This document shows, in pieces, positions 40,690 through 52,261 of a DNA stretch of 64,000 bases. The stretch comes from Prostheceraeus crozeri (Eukaryota > Platyhelminthes > Polycladida > Euryleptidae). Position 1 is the first letter of the stretch; each line of letters opens with the position of its first letter. Under the pieces are notes generated by a model, which was given only the letters and a program-made list of their open reading frames with translations, was not told the origin of the DNA and made no database searches. The stretch spans positions 1-64,000 of the forward strand of contig CAJQUW010006120.1 in NCBI GenBank assembly GCA_907163375.1. The letters are read 5' to 3'. A program made the position numbers and the translations under genes.

Positions 40690-43300
40690 ACTCGGCTAGT
40701 AACAACTGAGAACTCTTTGATCCGATGGATGCATAGAAATTGGTAACAGTAAAACCTCTGGAATTGAAGTAAAGTAAATCCCAAACGGAAATGGTCAAAG
40801 AGAATCCTTACTTATGAAGTTGCTGGACCGAGCATCAGAGGTTGCCAGAGGAAGAGATGGTGGCACATTACCAAGAGAGATCTTGAGCTCCTACATCTGA
40901 TAGACTCTCTACATTGACGCACGACCGAGCAGAATGAAGAAGGCGCGGTCCCAACGACAACCGACACAAACCCATTGTCCAACCCTCAAACCTGGGGAAG
41001 AAGAGACCATATACAAGGAGTAAGAGTAGAGCAAGTGTAGGCTTCTGATCCGTAATTCTGGACTACCTAAATGCACACTTTTTGATATTCATGCTTATGC
41101 CACTTAGTCAACTTGGGAAGTTAGAATGCAACACATCCAGATATTTTCCGTTCATATGCGAAAAACATGTTTCCTTTCGCTAATTAGAGAAAACTATCTG
41201 GCTGTGTTCTAAAAGGACAACCTCAGTTTTCCGTTCATCCTTTATGTACATTCCCTGAGAACGTCGAATCTTTGAAGTGCATCATGAGAACTCAAAATAA
41301 TTTAATGATGTCGTTGTCTTTCATGCCTATGTCTCATGTTAACTGTCTACCTTGTGTGTTGCGCGTATATTTCCAAACAAATAGTTAATTGTCTTTGCTC
41401 ATGGAAAATAAATATTGTCGGCAATTTATTGACACTTTAAAGAATTTAATTGAAACTTCGTGTGAATGTTCACAATTAAGTTTTAGTTTGATAAAGAGCG
41501 CGCAATATCAGTTGTACCTACTCAGAACGCGGAGCAGTAAATAAAATTCATTTCAACAATGCATCAATAGCTTATGATTGATCTTGTCAGAATTGCCCAA
41601 AGAGCTTAATTGTTGCGGCCTTTGTTTAAGCTTTTGACGAACTGGAATGAAATTACATAACTAAAAGAACTTCAACAAGAACTAATTCAAGAACTTAAAT
41701 TTTCACGTTAATTTTGAAAACTGCCTGCATAGGCTATCATATCAACTAGCCTCAGGTGGTTCATAGCAAAGGTGAAATGAACGTGCATTGCACAAAGGAA
41801 TGCATGAAAATCATGCCACATTAATCAAGCGGAAATCAATCTATGTGATATAATAGAAGGCTAGAGGACCCTAATTCAATGCAAATACAAAATAATCAAT
41901 TCTCTCCTGATTGACCTATGTATGTGATGCCAAGAAGAAATAATAAAATAACATAATGTGCACTAAATCAAAAGATGTTTCGTACTAAGATCCTTTCTCA
42001 AGATACTTTGATTAAAGTGTTTTTCATTCATATTTAAGTTAACATTTGAATATATTACAATATACTATTAATGACCAACTTCATATGTCGCTACATCGCG
42101 ACAATCACTCGCGAGGCTAGATCATAATTAAATTAGTCTTTGGTGGCGACAGAGCCATCGATGCACAGTCCGCTCTCTATTATCTGGCCCAATCCGCCAA
42201 CGAATCTCCGGCAGACGCTCGATTTCCTCTTCATATTCCTTACACAGGTGTGCAAATCCGAGTCCAATTGTTGCATCGTATTGAACTTATCTTCTTCTCT
42301 TCGGATTCAGAACCGAATTTTGAAGAGTATGTTTGCATCGGACCGGATTCGGATTTTGAAAATGTGCTGTCGGATCGCTCTTATTAAGATGTATCTTTTT
42401 CTTTTTCGGATTCGTTATTTGTTTTCTAGCCGACGGACCGGATTCAGCCCCCAAATCCTATCGGATGCACACCTCTAACAACCCAACAATGAATTCTTAA
42501 ACCAATATGTTATACGCACTATATATGTTACGCCTCTATATGTTGCGCACCTTTTGACGTCTGGTCTATTACTTTTCCTTTTTTTCAAGAATCATACTTA
42601 TTATTAAGAACATTAATCTTCATTGTAGCATTTGGATCCTCCCTACACTTGATTTGCGATGTACCACACGACTCATTCACTACGGTCACAGCTGAACCAG
42701 GTCAGCATCTGCGGTTTGATAAATGTGATGTCTGACAATTTGAATGGTCTCTTCACACACGCATGAACATCATCAAATGACGATTCTGATTGCAGTTCCA
42801 GTTAATTTAATCTTTCATTATGAGATTAATTCCCATTCTCTGAGAGCCCTTTCCTGTCACTCTCCTTTTACATCTTATACTATTAGGAAAATGTTCTTGT
42901 CAGACAGGTATCCGATCGCTTTATTGAATTAATGATTGACTTTCTCACATTTGTAACCGATGTCCTGCTGACTTCAATTGACACTTAACTGACAGACAGC
43001 TAAAACTGGCAGGAAATGCAAGAGACAAAAAAACGCGTAGTCACGAAATCTACTTGAACTGAGTTTACAGCGAATTTCATTGTAAGAAGCATTTTGGGCA
43101 CGATCATGTTGAGTAAGGAGTTGTGTTGATGTTGCGAGATGTGACAGAGGCCAGCTGATGATTCCTGATATTGATGAAATGGTGGCTGTTTCCCATTTCC
43201 AACAATGGTGCTTACATTTTACGTTGGATCCAAAAAACTTCTGAAATCAGATTCAAAACAGATTTTCAAACCATCTTGGATCACAAGCCGTGATAATCAG
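40690..43300. other. Intergenic with transposon scraps
   Basis: A possible LINE tail near 40840-41000, and a possible eroded hAT-like MITE about 42248-42472 (AGGTGTGCA ... TGCACACCT). No supported gene. Confidence 0.4.
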
Positions 43301-44520
43301 AATCAATTGAATTTCACTTAATTGATGTCAGGTAATTGATTGCTTAGTTTCGAATTTCAATTAATAGATTTCTAGTATAATATTAGCTATTATATTATCT
43401 GTTATTATATATCTATTATAGATATATAGCTATTCCAATTTTAGTTAATTGATGGTATGATGTTTCAAATATAAATTAATTGATTTTACCAATTTCTTTT
43501 GTCAATTAACTGATTGACTCAGGTTCCTATTGGAATAGAATAGAATAAACATTTTTTATTTCCATAAATAGAAATCAAATGATAACAGAAGTCATAAGTC
43601 AAATTGTACAATCAAATCACATTAGAAACCAGCTTGATAAACCAATGTACCCATATAAATACAATGACATAAGCACAAAGAAATTGCATCACATCGGCGT
43701 TTGGTTTTGTATGAATCAAAGATTGTTCGACCTGATGTTTCACCATGCAAGATATGATCTGGAGACGCACACTTTCGAAAAAATTAATTGAATTTTCAAG
43801 TCGTCTTGAAGACAAGGATGGTAAGCAGTCACATTTAAACTCAAATACACAAACTATTGATGAGCTCTGCGTTGTAATTCTCTAACTTCTTGCATAAATA
43901 CACAGGCATTGAAACAAAAAGTGGGGAACAATATTCAGGAAGAGAGCGCAGCAGAGAGTTGTAAACACAAATAGTAATTACAACTTGTTTGCTCATAAGG
44001 AAATTTCTGCATATGTATTTGTTTAATTATGTTTAAGTTAGGTCTATATCATTCAGATTCTCATTAGATAATTTTTATGCCTCTTTAATATCGATTGAAG
44101 GACTTATCCGACACGCAATTATACTTGATCATGAAGAAACTCGCACTCAGTGTTCTAGTACTTTGGACAAATTTATGTTTCTCAAAGTCCACTACTCGTA
44201 CGGACGCCTATCTTTAGCAGCAGGACGCGACACGCACGCACACGCTTCCAAAATCTTAGAGTTCATTAATTATTCAACAGCTATTACAACAAATATTAAG
44301 GCAATGTGCGAGGTACTTACAGAATTCTTCAACCTACAGATTGATTGATGTCAATTAATTGATTGCTCAATATTTCCAATATCAATTAATTGATCGCATG
44401 GAATCTCAATTCTAATTAATGGATTGCCTCGTAATAGCAATTTCAATTAATTGACTGCTCTGTGATTGGAATTTCAATTCACTGATTCCATAGAATTTCA
44501 ATTGCAGTCAATTGATTGTT
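43290..44520. repeat. AATTAATTGA-type short repeats flanking a unique block
   Basis: TCAATTAATTGATTG-like units recur at about 30-40-bp spacing in 43300-43520 and again in 44340-44515. About 0.8 kb of non-repetitive sequence lies between. No gene is recognised in that block. Confidence 0.6.
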
Positions 44521-45779
44521 CACAAATGCCTGTATCTCACCTTCAGAAGCACTGTTTTAAATCGTCAAATCGTTCTTTTCCCTTTGACAATTGATGCTGA
44601 AGATGTCTTACTGAAAAGTAAAACATGTGGCAATTGTGGTAAATGAGTGTATAAGATAAAAGATCTAGAGTTGTGTGTATGTGCAATAAGTGACTATCAA
44701 ATGAAGGTTGATGTCAACAAAGTCTTTGTTCAAACTTGATTTCAAACTTCCTTGTCTGTGTGAGTGAACATGTCATTTTAAAAGTCTATTCATATGACTA
44801 TTTATTAACTCCAAAGTAAGCAGCATGCATGGAATCCGATATATTGTTCAGAGATTTGAGGATTGATCGACAATTTCTAATGTAACTTTTTCATTTCACT
44901 TTTGTGATTAACGGCCTTACACGAGCTGTAATGCTTAACCTTTTACTTAATCCGGGCGATTTTGAGCAATGAAATTCAGGGTTGATCCTGGAGACCCTAT
45001 TATTTGTTCCGGATTGAAAATCATTCCCGTATGAAAATCGCTCCCTAAATTGATGCACATAACACGATTGGCATGTGTTCGTTCCAGCAGTGGTGTCAGT
45101 TTTCACCCACACGGTCATACTTTTAGTATAAATAGCTGCTTAAAACTTGAATTCCATTTTTTAAAAAAATCAATTTAATGAGTATCTGTTGAAAATTGAT
45201 GGCAATTTTAAGAATGCTGTTTTATCAAAATCGATTTCAGTATGTAATATGATCTTATTTCCTCACTAACGTGATTGATGCAAGTGCAAGCTTGTTTACT
45301 GCTAATACATAAACATCTGGCGATGTTGAAGAAGAAGCATTTCGAAAATTAATTCAATTATATTTTATTTACTTTACTCAAATGGATTACGTAATAGGAT
45401 TTCGAAGTAAATTTTAACATTTTGATGCAAAACTCTATTGACAAATCAGTAATAAAGTGTAAAGTTGTTATAATAAATGCATGAAAACTAATTGTATAGC
45501 AAAATCAGCTAGAGCAATATTTTGATGCAATGAACAAAATTATTTCTTGCCAGAAGTTGTGATTGCGACTGAAGTAAAGTAATTACAGTCATTCAGCAAT
45601 TTCCATCAAGTGGCTGTTCAAATTATTATATTTGCATGGTCAACGAAAATTGAAACTGAAATTACATGTGGTAAGAGGAAAAGCACTTCTACCCAAATAT
45701 CTTTAAAACTCTAAAAGCTATTTTGCAGTGCCAAAAAACCTATGAGCCACTTATTTGTTCTTTACAATATGCCAACCCA
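44521..45779. other. AT-rich intergenic sequence
   Basis: No gene or recognised repeat supported. Confidence 0.5.
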
Positions 45780-46503
45780 CACTGTAAGTCGCTCAATAAC
45801 AATCACATACGAAGGATGCATACCAAAATATTTTTTGGTATATTTCTGTATTCTCTTGGTACATATTTGTATGCTTTTCGTATGTTATTTCAAATATGGT
45901 ATGCTTAACATACCAAAGACATACCAGCACAATGTTAAAAGAAAGCATCAGTAATGTCCAAAGTATGTAGATTTAAGGCCTTCTGTCAATAAAGATCACA
46001 TTAATGTCACTACTGTTTTGTAAGTAGTGAGATAATGACATTCAAGAGTCATACTTTCAATACTGAATTCGATTTTAATACACGTAAGTCTAAGGCATCT
46101 CATGAATAATCAATAAGTATTTAGACATCAACAATTATGCATTATGTAATTTTGAAGTTAAGCATATTATCAATCCGAAATAAAAACACATTATACTCGT
46201 AATTCATGAACGCAATAATAGTTATGTTTGAGGTATACCAGAGGCATGAGAATGAGGATGAATTTGCATCGGGTCTCGTATATTAGACATACCAACAACT
46301 CGTATTTCAGTGTAAAACAGCCAATCACAGATAGAATAGTTCGTATCGCTACATACCAATCACGGAAGTAAGTGAGATTTCTTATGAAAAACATACCAGA
46401 TCTCTGTAAACATACGAGAATCTCGTATCAGATGTTAGTTTCAAATTGTATGTGATTTTGGTATATGTTTGCTTGTAATTTTCGTATCTAACGATTTACA
46501 GTG
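45780..46503. mobile_element. Possible MITE with 12-bp inverted ends and internal CATACCA/CATACGA repeats
   Basis: Ends CACTGTAAGTCG and CGATTTACAGTG (one mismatch). Between them CATACCA, CATACGA and their complements recur many times on both strands. No convincing target duplication was found and no protein is encoded. Confidence 0.4.
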
Positions 46504-47036
46504 CAGGTTTACATTCGGTTATCCTTAAGCTCCTGAAAGAATAAAGGGCTCAAGTGCTTTAATAATTAAATATTTCAGCAATTTTCGACTGTTTGCTGAA
46601 GATATCATATTCATATGAAAAAACCAGTTAAGAAGAAAATCAAAACCATAATTAAAAGTACATGTCATCAATTAGAAGTAGCTATATGTCATCAAATTTC
46701 CTGTGGGCGTTAGTTGTTGCTTACTCCTTGGTATCAAATATCAAATATGTCAATTGACATTTTGTTAATGACTGCTAATAAAACTGCAGAGAAAAAGAAA
46801 GCAAGACAAAGTAAATCTTTGAATCAGAATCTATTTGAGATCCATCGGATTTTCTTCGTGTTTTATTATGCGAGGTAGGTGATCACGATTAATTTCTATG
46901 AATAATCAATGATTTCAAAATGTGTTGACTATTGAACACCATCCATAATCAACACAGCTGCAATGATAGTTATTCTTAGGCAGTGCTTGGAAGAGTCTAA
47001 ATTCTCAGTCCGTCGCTTGATGATAAGCAGTCTATC
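46504..47036. other. Upstream region of the secreted-protein gene
   Basis: No gene or clear TATA box recognised. Confidence 0.4.
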
Positions 47037-47921
47037 ATGATGACGGCTTTCTTCTCGGTGCTTATGCTGCAAATCATCTTACCATGTGGATTGACAACGA
47101 TTTCATGCCCTCAAAAGTCAACCAATTTAATTATAGATCCTACAATGGGACAATCACAATCTTGTATCAAATTTGCAAGCATTCTTAGCCCAACATTTAT
47201 GGAAATTATTGATAATGGTACATGTGCGTTGTTTCATATTTGTGGCAGCCTCAGAAATTCTTCAATCCCTACGTATAGACGTTTGAACCCAAATGAGTAC
47301 GTACCTTTGATCATGACAAGTGCCCGTCGAAATGAAGACCCTTATGAAGCTCTGATGAACCCACAAACTACAAACAACACTCAAATTGAAATGAATCAAT
47401 TTGCAACTAATAATTATCGTTACAAGAGTTTCCTGACCACGGTTCAAAATATTTTCTCTAGTGTTTTCTTCGTGTTGCTGTACAATGGTGTGGAAAAAGT
47501 CAAATTGGAATTTTTAATGCCAGCACAAGGTAGTTTGAGTGATTGTGCTTGGTTCAGCGTCAATGAACTGAATCAGTTATATCCATGGAGTTGGCCAACA
47601 CATCCACCTGCAAGATGTGTTATCGGCTTGTCGCCAACGTCTATGATAAGCGGAAGCTTTATGATGCTACATAAAGCATCGTCTCCAAACTGCCAAAATT
47701 TTCATGGATACTTCGCCATTGTAAAATCAAGTCGTTGTAGGTGGCTAAGTCGTGGATTGAAATACATTTATAGCAAACCGCGAGACAATTTTCGAATTCT
47801 ACTTGAACATGCAAGTGAAGTTCAAATTTATGGACAGTTAAAAGAAACAAGAGAATATATGTCAAAGTATAACGAGTACACGAGAAATGTACGTGACATA
47901 GAAATATTAGTGTTTGCGTAA
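47037..47921 (+). CDS. Putative secreted protein, 294 aa, single exon
   Basis: Intact ORF followed by AATAAA at 47954-47959. The N-terminus looks like a signal peptide (MMTAFFSVLMLQIILPCGL), with cleavage likely near residue 23. About nine Cys residues and several NxS/T sequons (NGT, NSS, NNT) suit an extracellular protein. The middle has a beta-rich pattern VFFVLLYNGVEKVKLEFL, then WFSVNELNQLYPWSW, and later RCRWLSRGLKYIYSKP. This faintly recalls a family of uncharacterised secreted proteins in marine invertebrates that share a (D/N)GVEKV.LEF ... WFS ... PW motif. No function is known. ATG 47037 and the preceding codon context give no better start. This is the best candidate for a host gene in the window. 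Confidence 0.65.
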   Translation: MMTAFFSVLMLQIILPCGLTTISCPQKSTNLIIDPTMGQSQSCIKFASILSPTFMEIIDNGTCALFHICGSLRNSSIPTYRRLNPNEYVPLIMTSARRNEDPYEALMNPQTTNNTQIEMNQFATNNYRYKSFLTTVQNIFSSVFFVLLYNGVEKVKLEFLMPAQGSLSDCAWFSVNELNQLYPWSWPTHPPARCVIGLSPTSMISGSFMMLHKASSPNCQNFHGYFAIVKSSRCRWLSRGLKYIYSKPRDNFRILLEHASEVQIYGQLKETREYMSKYNEYTRNVRDIEILVFA

Positions 47922-47959
47922 AGCAATTCATGTGCAATATTGTGTGGAATGTTAATAAA

Positions 47960-48389
47960 AGATGTTGCTCATCAGTTTTCTTTGCGTGGGATTTTTATTT
48001 ATGTACTATTGCTACCATAAGTGCTTATTGCACCAAGGCAAATCAAATTTACAGTAGTACACAGTGAGTAGAACATGGAGTCAACACATGCAGGAAAGGG
48101 ATCATGTACATAGGAAGAGTTACAAAGCTAGTTTCTCAACGTAGAAAATTGTACAGAATCCTCTTGAAATTCCGAAGAGATGTCGATTCAGCAATAGCTA
48201 TATGACTGGAGCGAAATCCAAGCGTCGATTACACGTTGAGAGAGAAATATTCCTGAACTTGAATCCTTAAAGGATTTTTTATAGGCCTTCGGGTAATGTT
48301 CACAAGTCCTGCACTTGAAGTGGCACGCTTGATAGAAGTTCCTGGAACAAATGACTAAGGGAATGAAAGATTTTGTGTACAACTATGAA
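47960..48389. other. Intergenic
   Basis: Nothing supported; the 3' side merges into the LINE relic. Confidence 0.4.
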
Positions 48390-48850
48390 GTCAAAAGCAT
48401 GTCGACGAAATGGTAGGGTTGGTGCTCCTAGGATTCGGAGGCGGTCTTTGTAGAATGCCTATGATAGATTAATCGCACAACGAGTAAGCACCGTTGGACC
48501 GCTTCGATTAAGGCAATGACTTGTACAGCAACGGGATTCCACACACACATAGCCTACTCCAAGTGTATGGGGTCGATCATAGGTTTTGTACATGCGGACA
48601 AGAGCATCAGGCTCACTGGATACAAAAGTTCGCAGAATAGCGCAAAGTACCTGTGCGCTTTCTGGCTACACATGAGGACGTGTTGGTTGGATTTGAGGTC
48701 GCTCGAGATGACCACTCCAAGATCCTTCGAGGAGTCCATAGCCTTGAGGAACTGGTTATTGAGAACATAAATATTAGATGAATCACAATGGCCAAAGGAG
48801 ATAACGTGTGATCTTGTAGGATTCAAGTGTAATTGCCATTCCCTGGACCC
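48390..48850 (-). mobile_element. LINE reverse-transcriptase fragment (CR1-like group)
   Basis: The minus strand gives MNPTRSHVISFGHCDSSN, YVLNNQFLKAMDSSKDLGVV and DLKSNQHVLMCSQKAHRYF, the post-catalytic thumb region of LINE reverse transcriptase (consensus NP.KC..m.FG ... DLGV.i..dL....H). Both ends are missing and the reading is interrupted downstream. Confidence 0.8.
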
Positions 48851-49747
48851 ATAGTTGCCTCAATAGGCATACCTGTGCATGGTATTAATAGACTAGTATT
48901 TTGGGTGTGCTTAGTCATGCTGTGGCGATAGTTACATAGCTGCGAATGTATTTTACTTTTACGATTTTAAACCTATTCATGTGTACTTAGATTATTACAG
49001 AAGAACTAAAAATATTTTGCTGATTTGTTTATTCATTTGTACATGTAGATCATTCATTCTTGAAAGCTACACAGTGATTGTAGATTTTCGTGTTTGAATA
49101 TTCTAGAAGTAATGAGGAATTGGTTTGTGGAGGGCAAATTATCTTTCCATGAAAGACGTTTTCATTTGCGATAATTGAGTATTACGTAAAGTTTCTAGTT
49201 TATGTGATCTGCGGTTGGGCGGCGAATTGACATCACGACTGTTGTCCTTCGAAGGTATCCAATAAATCATGAAGAAGTATTCACAATCATTTGGTAAAGA
49301 TGGAGCTCAATCCCTACGTTGAGATTAGGACTTGTAATTAAATTGACAGTCGTAGAATCCACCATGTATTCGATAAACATTAGAAATTGAATATGCGTCA
49401 ATAAAGTAACAATAATGAAGGGGACAGCTGCTGATCACATCACAATCACACGAAGGTTTGAAGATATAGAAAGTACAACTTTTATTTCGTTTATCAATTA
49501 CCGCAAGATGGTGTAAACGGGATTTTTCGTGTCAGCTTAAATTCCACGAATTTCATCCAATTGGCGAAAATAAAAGTTTGTGGAGTAAATGAAATTGGAT
49601 TGTAAGACGTTTGTATTATGCTCCGTTAGTTGTCTAAATGAATAAATAGTGTTATATTATTAATTAGTTAGCAATAACTGACACTGGATTTACATTAATA
49701 AAGGAAGATTACATAAACAGTAGCCTACAAGTTTAGATAATATGACT
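48851..49747. other. Intergenic
   Basis: No gene or recognised repeat supported. Confidence 0.45.
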
Positions 49748-49755
49748 ATGTAAGT

Positions 49756-50339
49756 CAGTGGTGGACAACCAAGTTGGGATAGAGGGCCACAAATTTTTGA
49801 AGGCAGAAATGGATATGTTCGAAATTCATTCATTGAGTGCTTTTGAGAGTAATTTTTAAGGACTGCTGTACTATGCATGTGCATAGTGGTAGCACAAGGC
49901 ATAATTGTATTTGTAAATGTATACAGCAGCAGTGTATTCAACTAAACTGTTGTCTTTTAAGAAACTGTATTTTACATCCTACAATGAATGATGAAATGTG
50001 AATAGGCCAAACTAATTCCGGAAGTTATTTTGTGTTGTGAAATGATAGTGATATGTCCCTTGGTAAACTCACGCAGTTGATGGCTATGTCACCTACATTC
50101 ATACTGAGAAGACATTTATTGCGAACGGAACATGGTTTGAGCATTCGAATGAAAATTTTTGTGTCACCATAATGTTCAATAAATCATTAGTTAATGCTTT
50201 TGCATATTCTAAGATCAACCCCCAGCCTTTTAAAGGTCAAAGTCAGATACGGCCATTTCACACATCACCGATTCAAATAATGTCAGCGGGCCACTTTGGA
50301 TATGAGAATCGGTGGCGGGCCACGCGTTACCCACCACTG
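49756..50339. mobile_element. hAT-type MITE, 584 bp
   Basis: Inverted ends CAGTGGTGGACAACC and GTTACCCACCACTG. Imperfect 8-bp duplications ATGTAAGT (49748-49755) and ATGTAGGC (50340-50347) agree at 6 of 8 positions. Subterminal GGGCCAC motifs lie inside both ends. No transposase. Confidence 0.75.
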
Positions 50340-50347
50340 ATGTAGGC

Positions 50348-51849
50348 CTACTGCCACCATCCCATGAAAGTGATGCATTTATGAAACAATGAAAATGTTG
50401 ATCATGAAGTAAATTAAATGACTTTATATTTTAAGACATTATGAAGTGCATGATAAAATCCATCATTACTGTTACACAGCAGTCTTTTGTTGTTCATCTG
50501 TGCAGTTGTTTGTAAAGAGAGCACATTTTCCTGCCTCCATACCGAGATTCGTCCGCGGCCGTAGGCACACAGGATAAGCCATAGTCACAGAGGTCATAAT
50601 CCTTGGTTACAACTGAAAGTCAAATGCATTGTTTCATCCACAGCTGGTATACAAAGCAAGCCGCAAGCCATAACCCGCCTTTGATAAGCCGGAATCCACG
50701 AGACAATCTCGCAGAATACAGATGGAGAAAAAGTGAAATAGATTCCATGTCAGAGATGTCTTGAATTTAGGCCTAAGGAGTCCCTTGAATTTTAACTAGA
50801 TTTTAAACAGAAATTCCACTGAGAAATACGCAGAATTTTTGAAGAATATAGAAGAATCCGGTGTTTGAGATACAATTCTACAACTTATATTAGATAAAAG
50901 CCAGCTATCTAAAAAGCTATTTTAGATTAATTTTAGTTACATGGTTGAGTATTCAATTAACATAAAAGCTGCCACTTGTCATTACTGCTGATCAGAGTTC
51001 TATGACAGAGATATTCCGCCTTGTGAAAATGGATTTGTAGATGTGAAATGTAGGCTTACATGAAACTGATAGAGTGACGATTTCTTGAATGGTTGCACAA
51101 AACTAATGAAGCACTATGTAAATGTGGATCGTGAGTTCGATCGAATCCCAGGGGATCGGTGGGTCAATTTCAGGGGTTTGGAGGCTTAGTTCTCCCCATA
51201 AAAATATAAATAAATAATTCTAGAAGAGACACGATAAGCCTCCTTCCACTTATCCAGTGTTGGTAACGAAAGTGGCACTTGGGAATTATGGAATCTGGCT
51301 GCGCTATTTCCACCCAAAAATTATAGCATCTCGTTTGCCATCCTCCCCACCGGGCATTCGGATATCCAACGGAATTCCGTATTTTATCCGGCCTCAAATC
51401 CGTGCGGATAGTATCGCGGAACCCACGGAGTGTCAAAATAGCACCGTGATTGACTCCGTGCGGACTTAGTTCAATGCTGGCGGATAAACCTACGTATCGC
51501 TCGGAGACATCTCACGGATAAGTTACGGAAGCATTACGGATCAATTCCGCGGACATACTACGGTAGTATTTGGAACTAACACGACCATACACGGATAGAC
51601 TCCTGATGTGTACGAATCACGCTACCAATGGATTTAACTGTATGATGGAACTAAACCATACACATAATAAATTGAGGATAGTACAGAATGGCAGTCATGT
51701 AGTTATTTATTTATCACAGCTGCATGCGCTAACGAAGGGAACTAAGTAACTCAATCTTCATACTCGACAAAAATTACTCTGATATACTGATGGTTGCACA
51801 GAAATATTCTTGAAAAATCAGGTCAGGGATATGCACTATTTTCAGATTA
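50348..51849. other. Intergenic
   Basis: Near 51360-51600 the motif ACGGA recurs irregularly. No gene is supported. Confidence 0.4.
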
Positions 51850-52248
51850 ACAATATGGTGATAATTAACAAGCTAGTAATAAAAAAATCGATTTTTATAT
51901 GAAACGTGTAATTAACACAGTGAAATTCACAGTATTAAAACGAAGCAAAAAGAATTAGAAAATATTTAAAATCTTATAGATGACAGTTCACACTATCATA
52001 CGGTGATGATTACCATGCTAGAAATCAAATAGTCGGCTGTTACATGAAACACGTGTAACATTAGGTGACACTTACAGTCTCAAAAGGAAGTAAAAGGAAT
52101 TAGAAAATATTTAAAATCTTATATATGACAGTTCACACTATCATACGGTGATGATTACCATGCTAGAAATCAAAGAGTCGGCTGCTACATGAAACACGTG
52201 TAACATTAGGTGACACTTACAGTCTTAAAACGAAGTAGAAAACACCAA
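51850..52248. repeat. Tandem repeat, period about 145 bp, 2.7 copies
   Basis: The block AATTAGAAAATATTTAAAAT followed by GGTGATGATTACCATGCTAG recurs at about 51953 and 52098, nearly identical. An older, more diverged copy precedes it from about 51850. Confidence 0.9.
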
Positions 52249-52261
52249 CACAGACAAATAA

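Noticed and set aside
40840-41020. Possible LINE C-terminal tail
   Set aside because: Only weak similarity to RPKRRW...-type LINE tails, with no reverse-transcriptase motif nearby.
42248-42472. Possible hAT MITE with ends AGGTGTGCA and TGCACACCT
   Set aside because: The ends look plausible but no matching 8-bp duplication was found; left as a note only.
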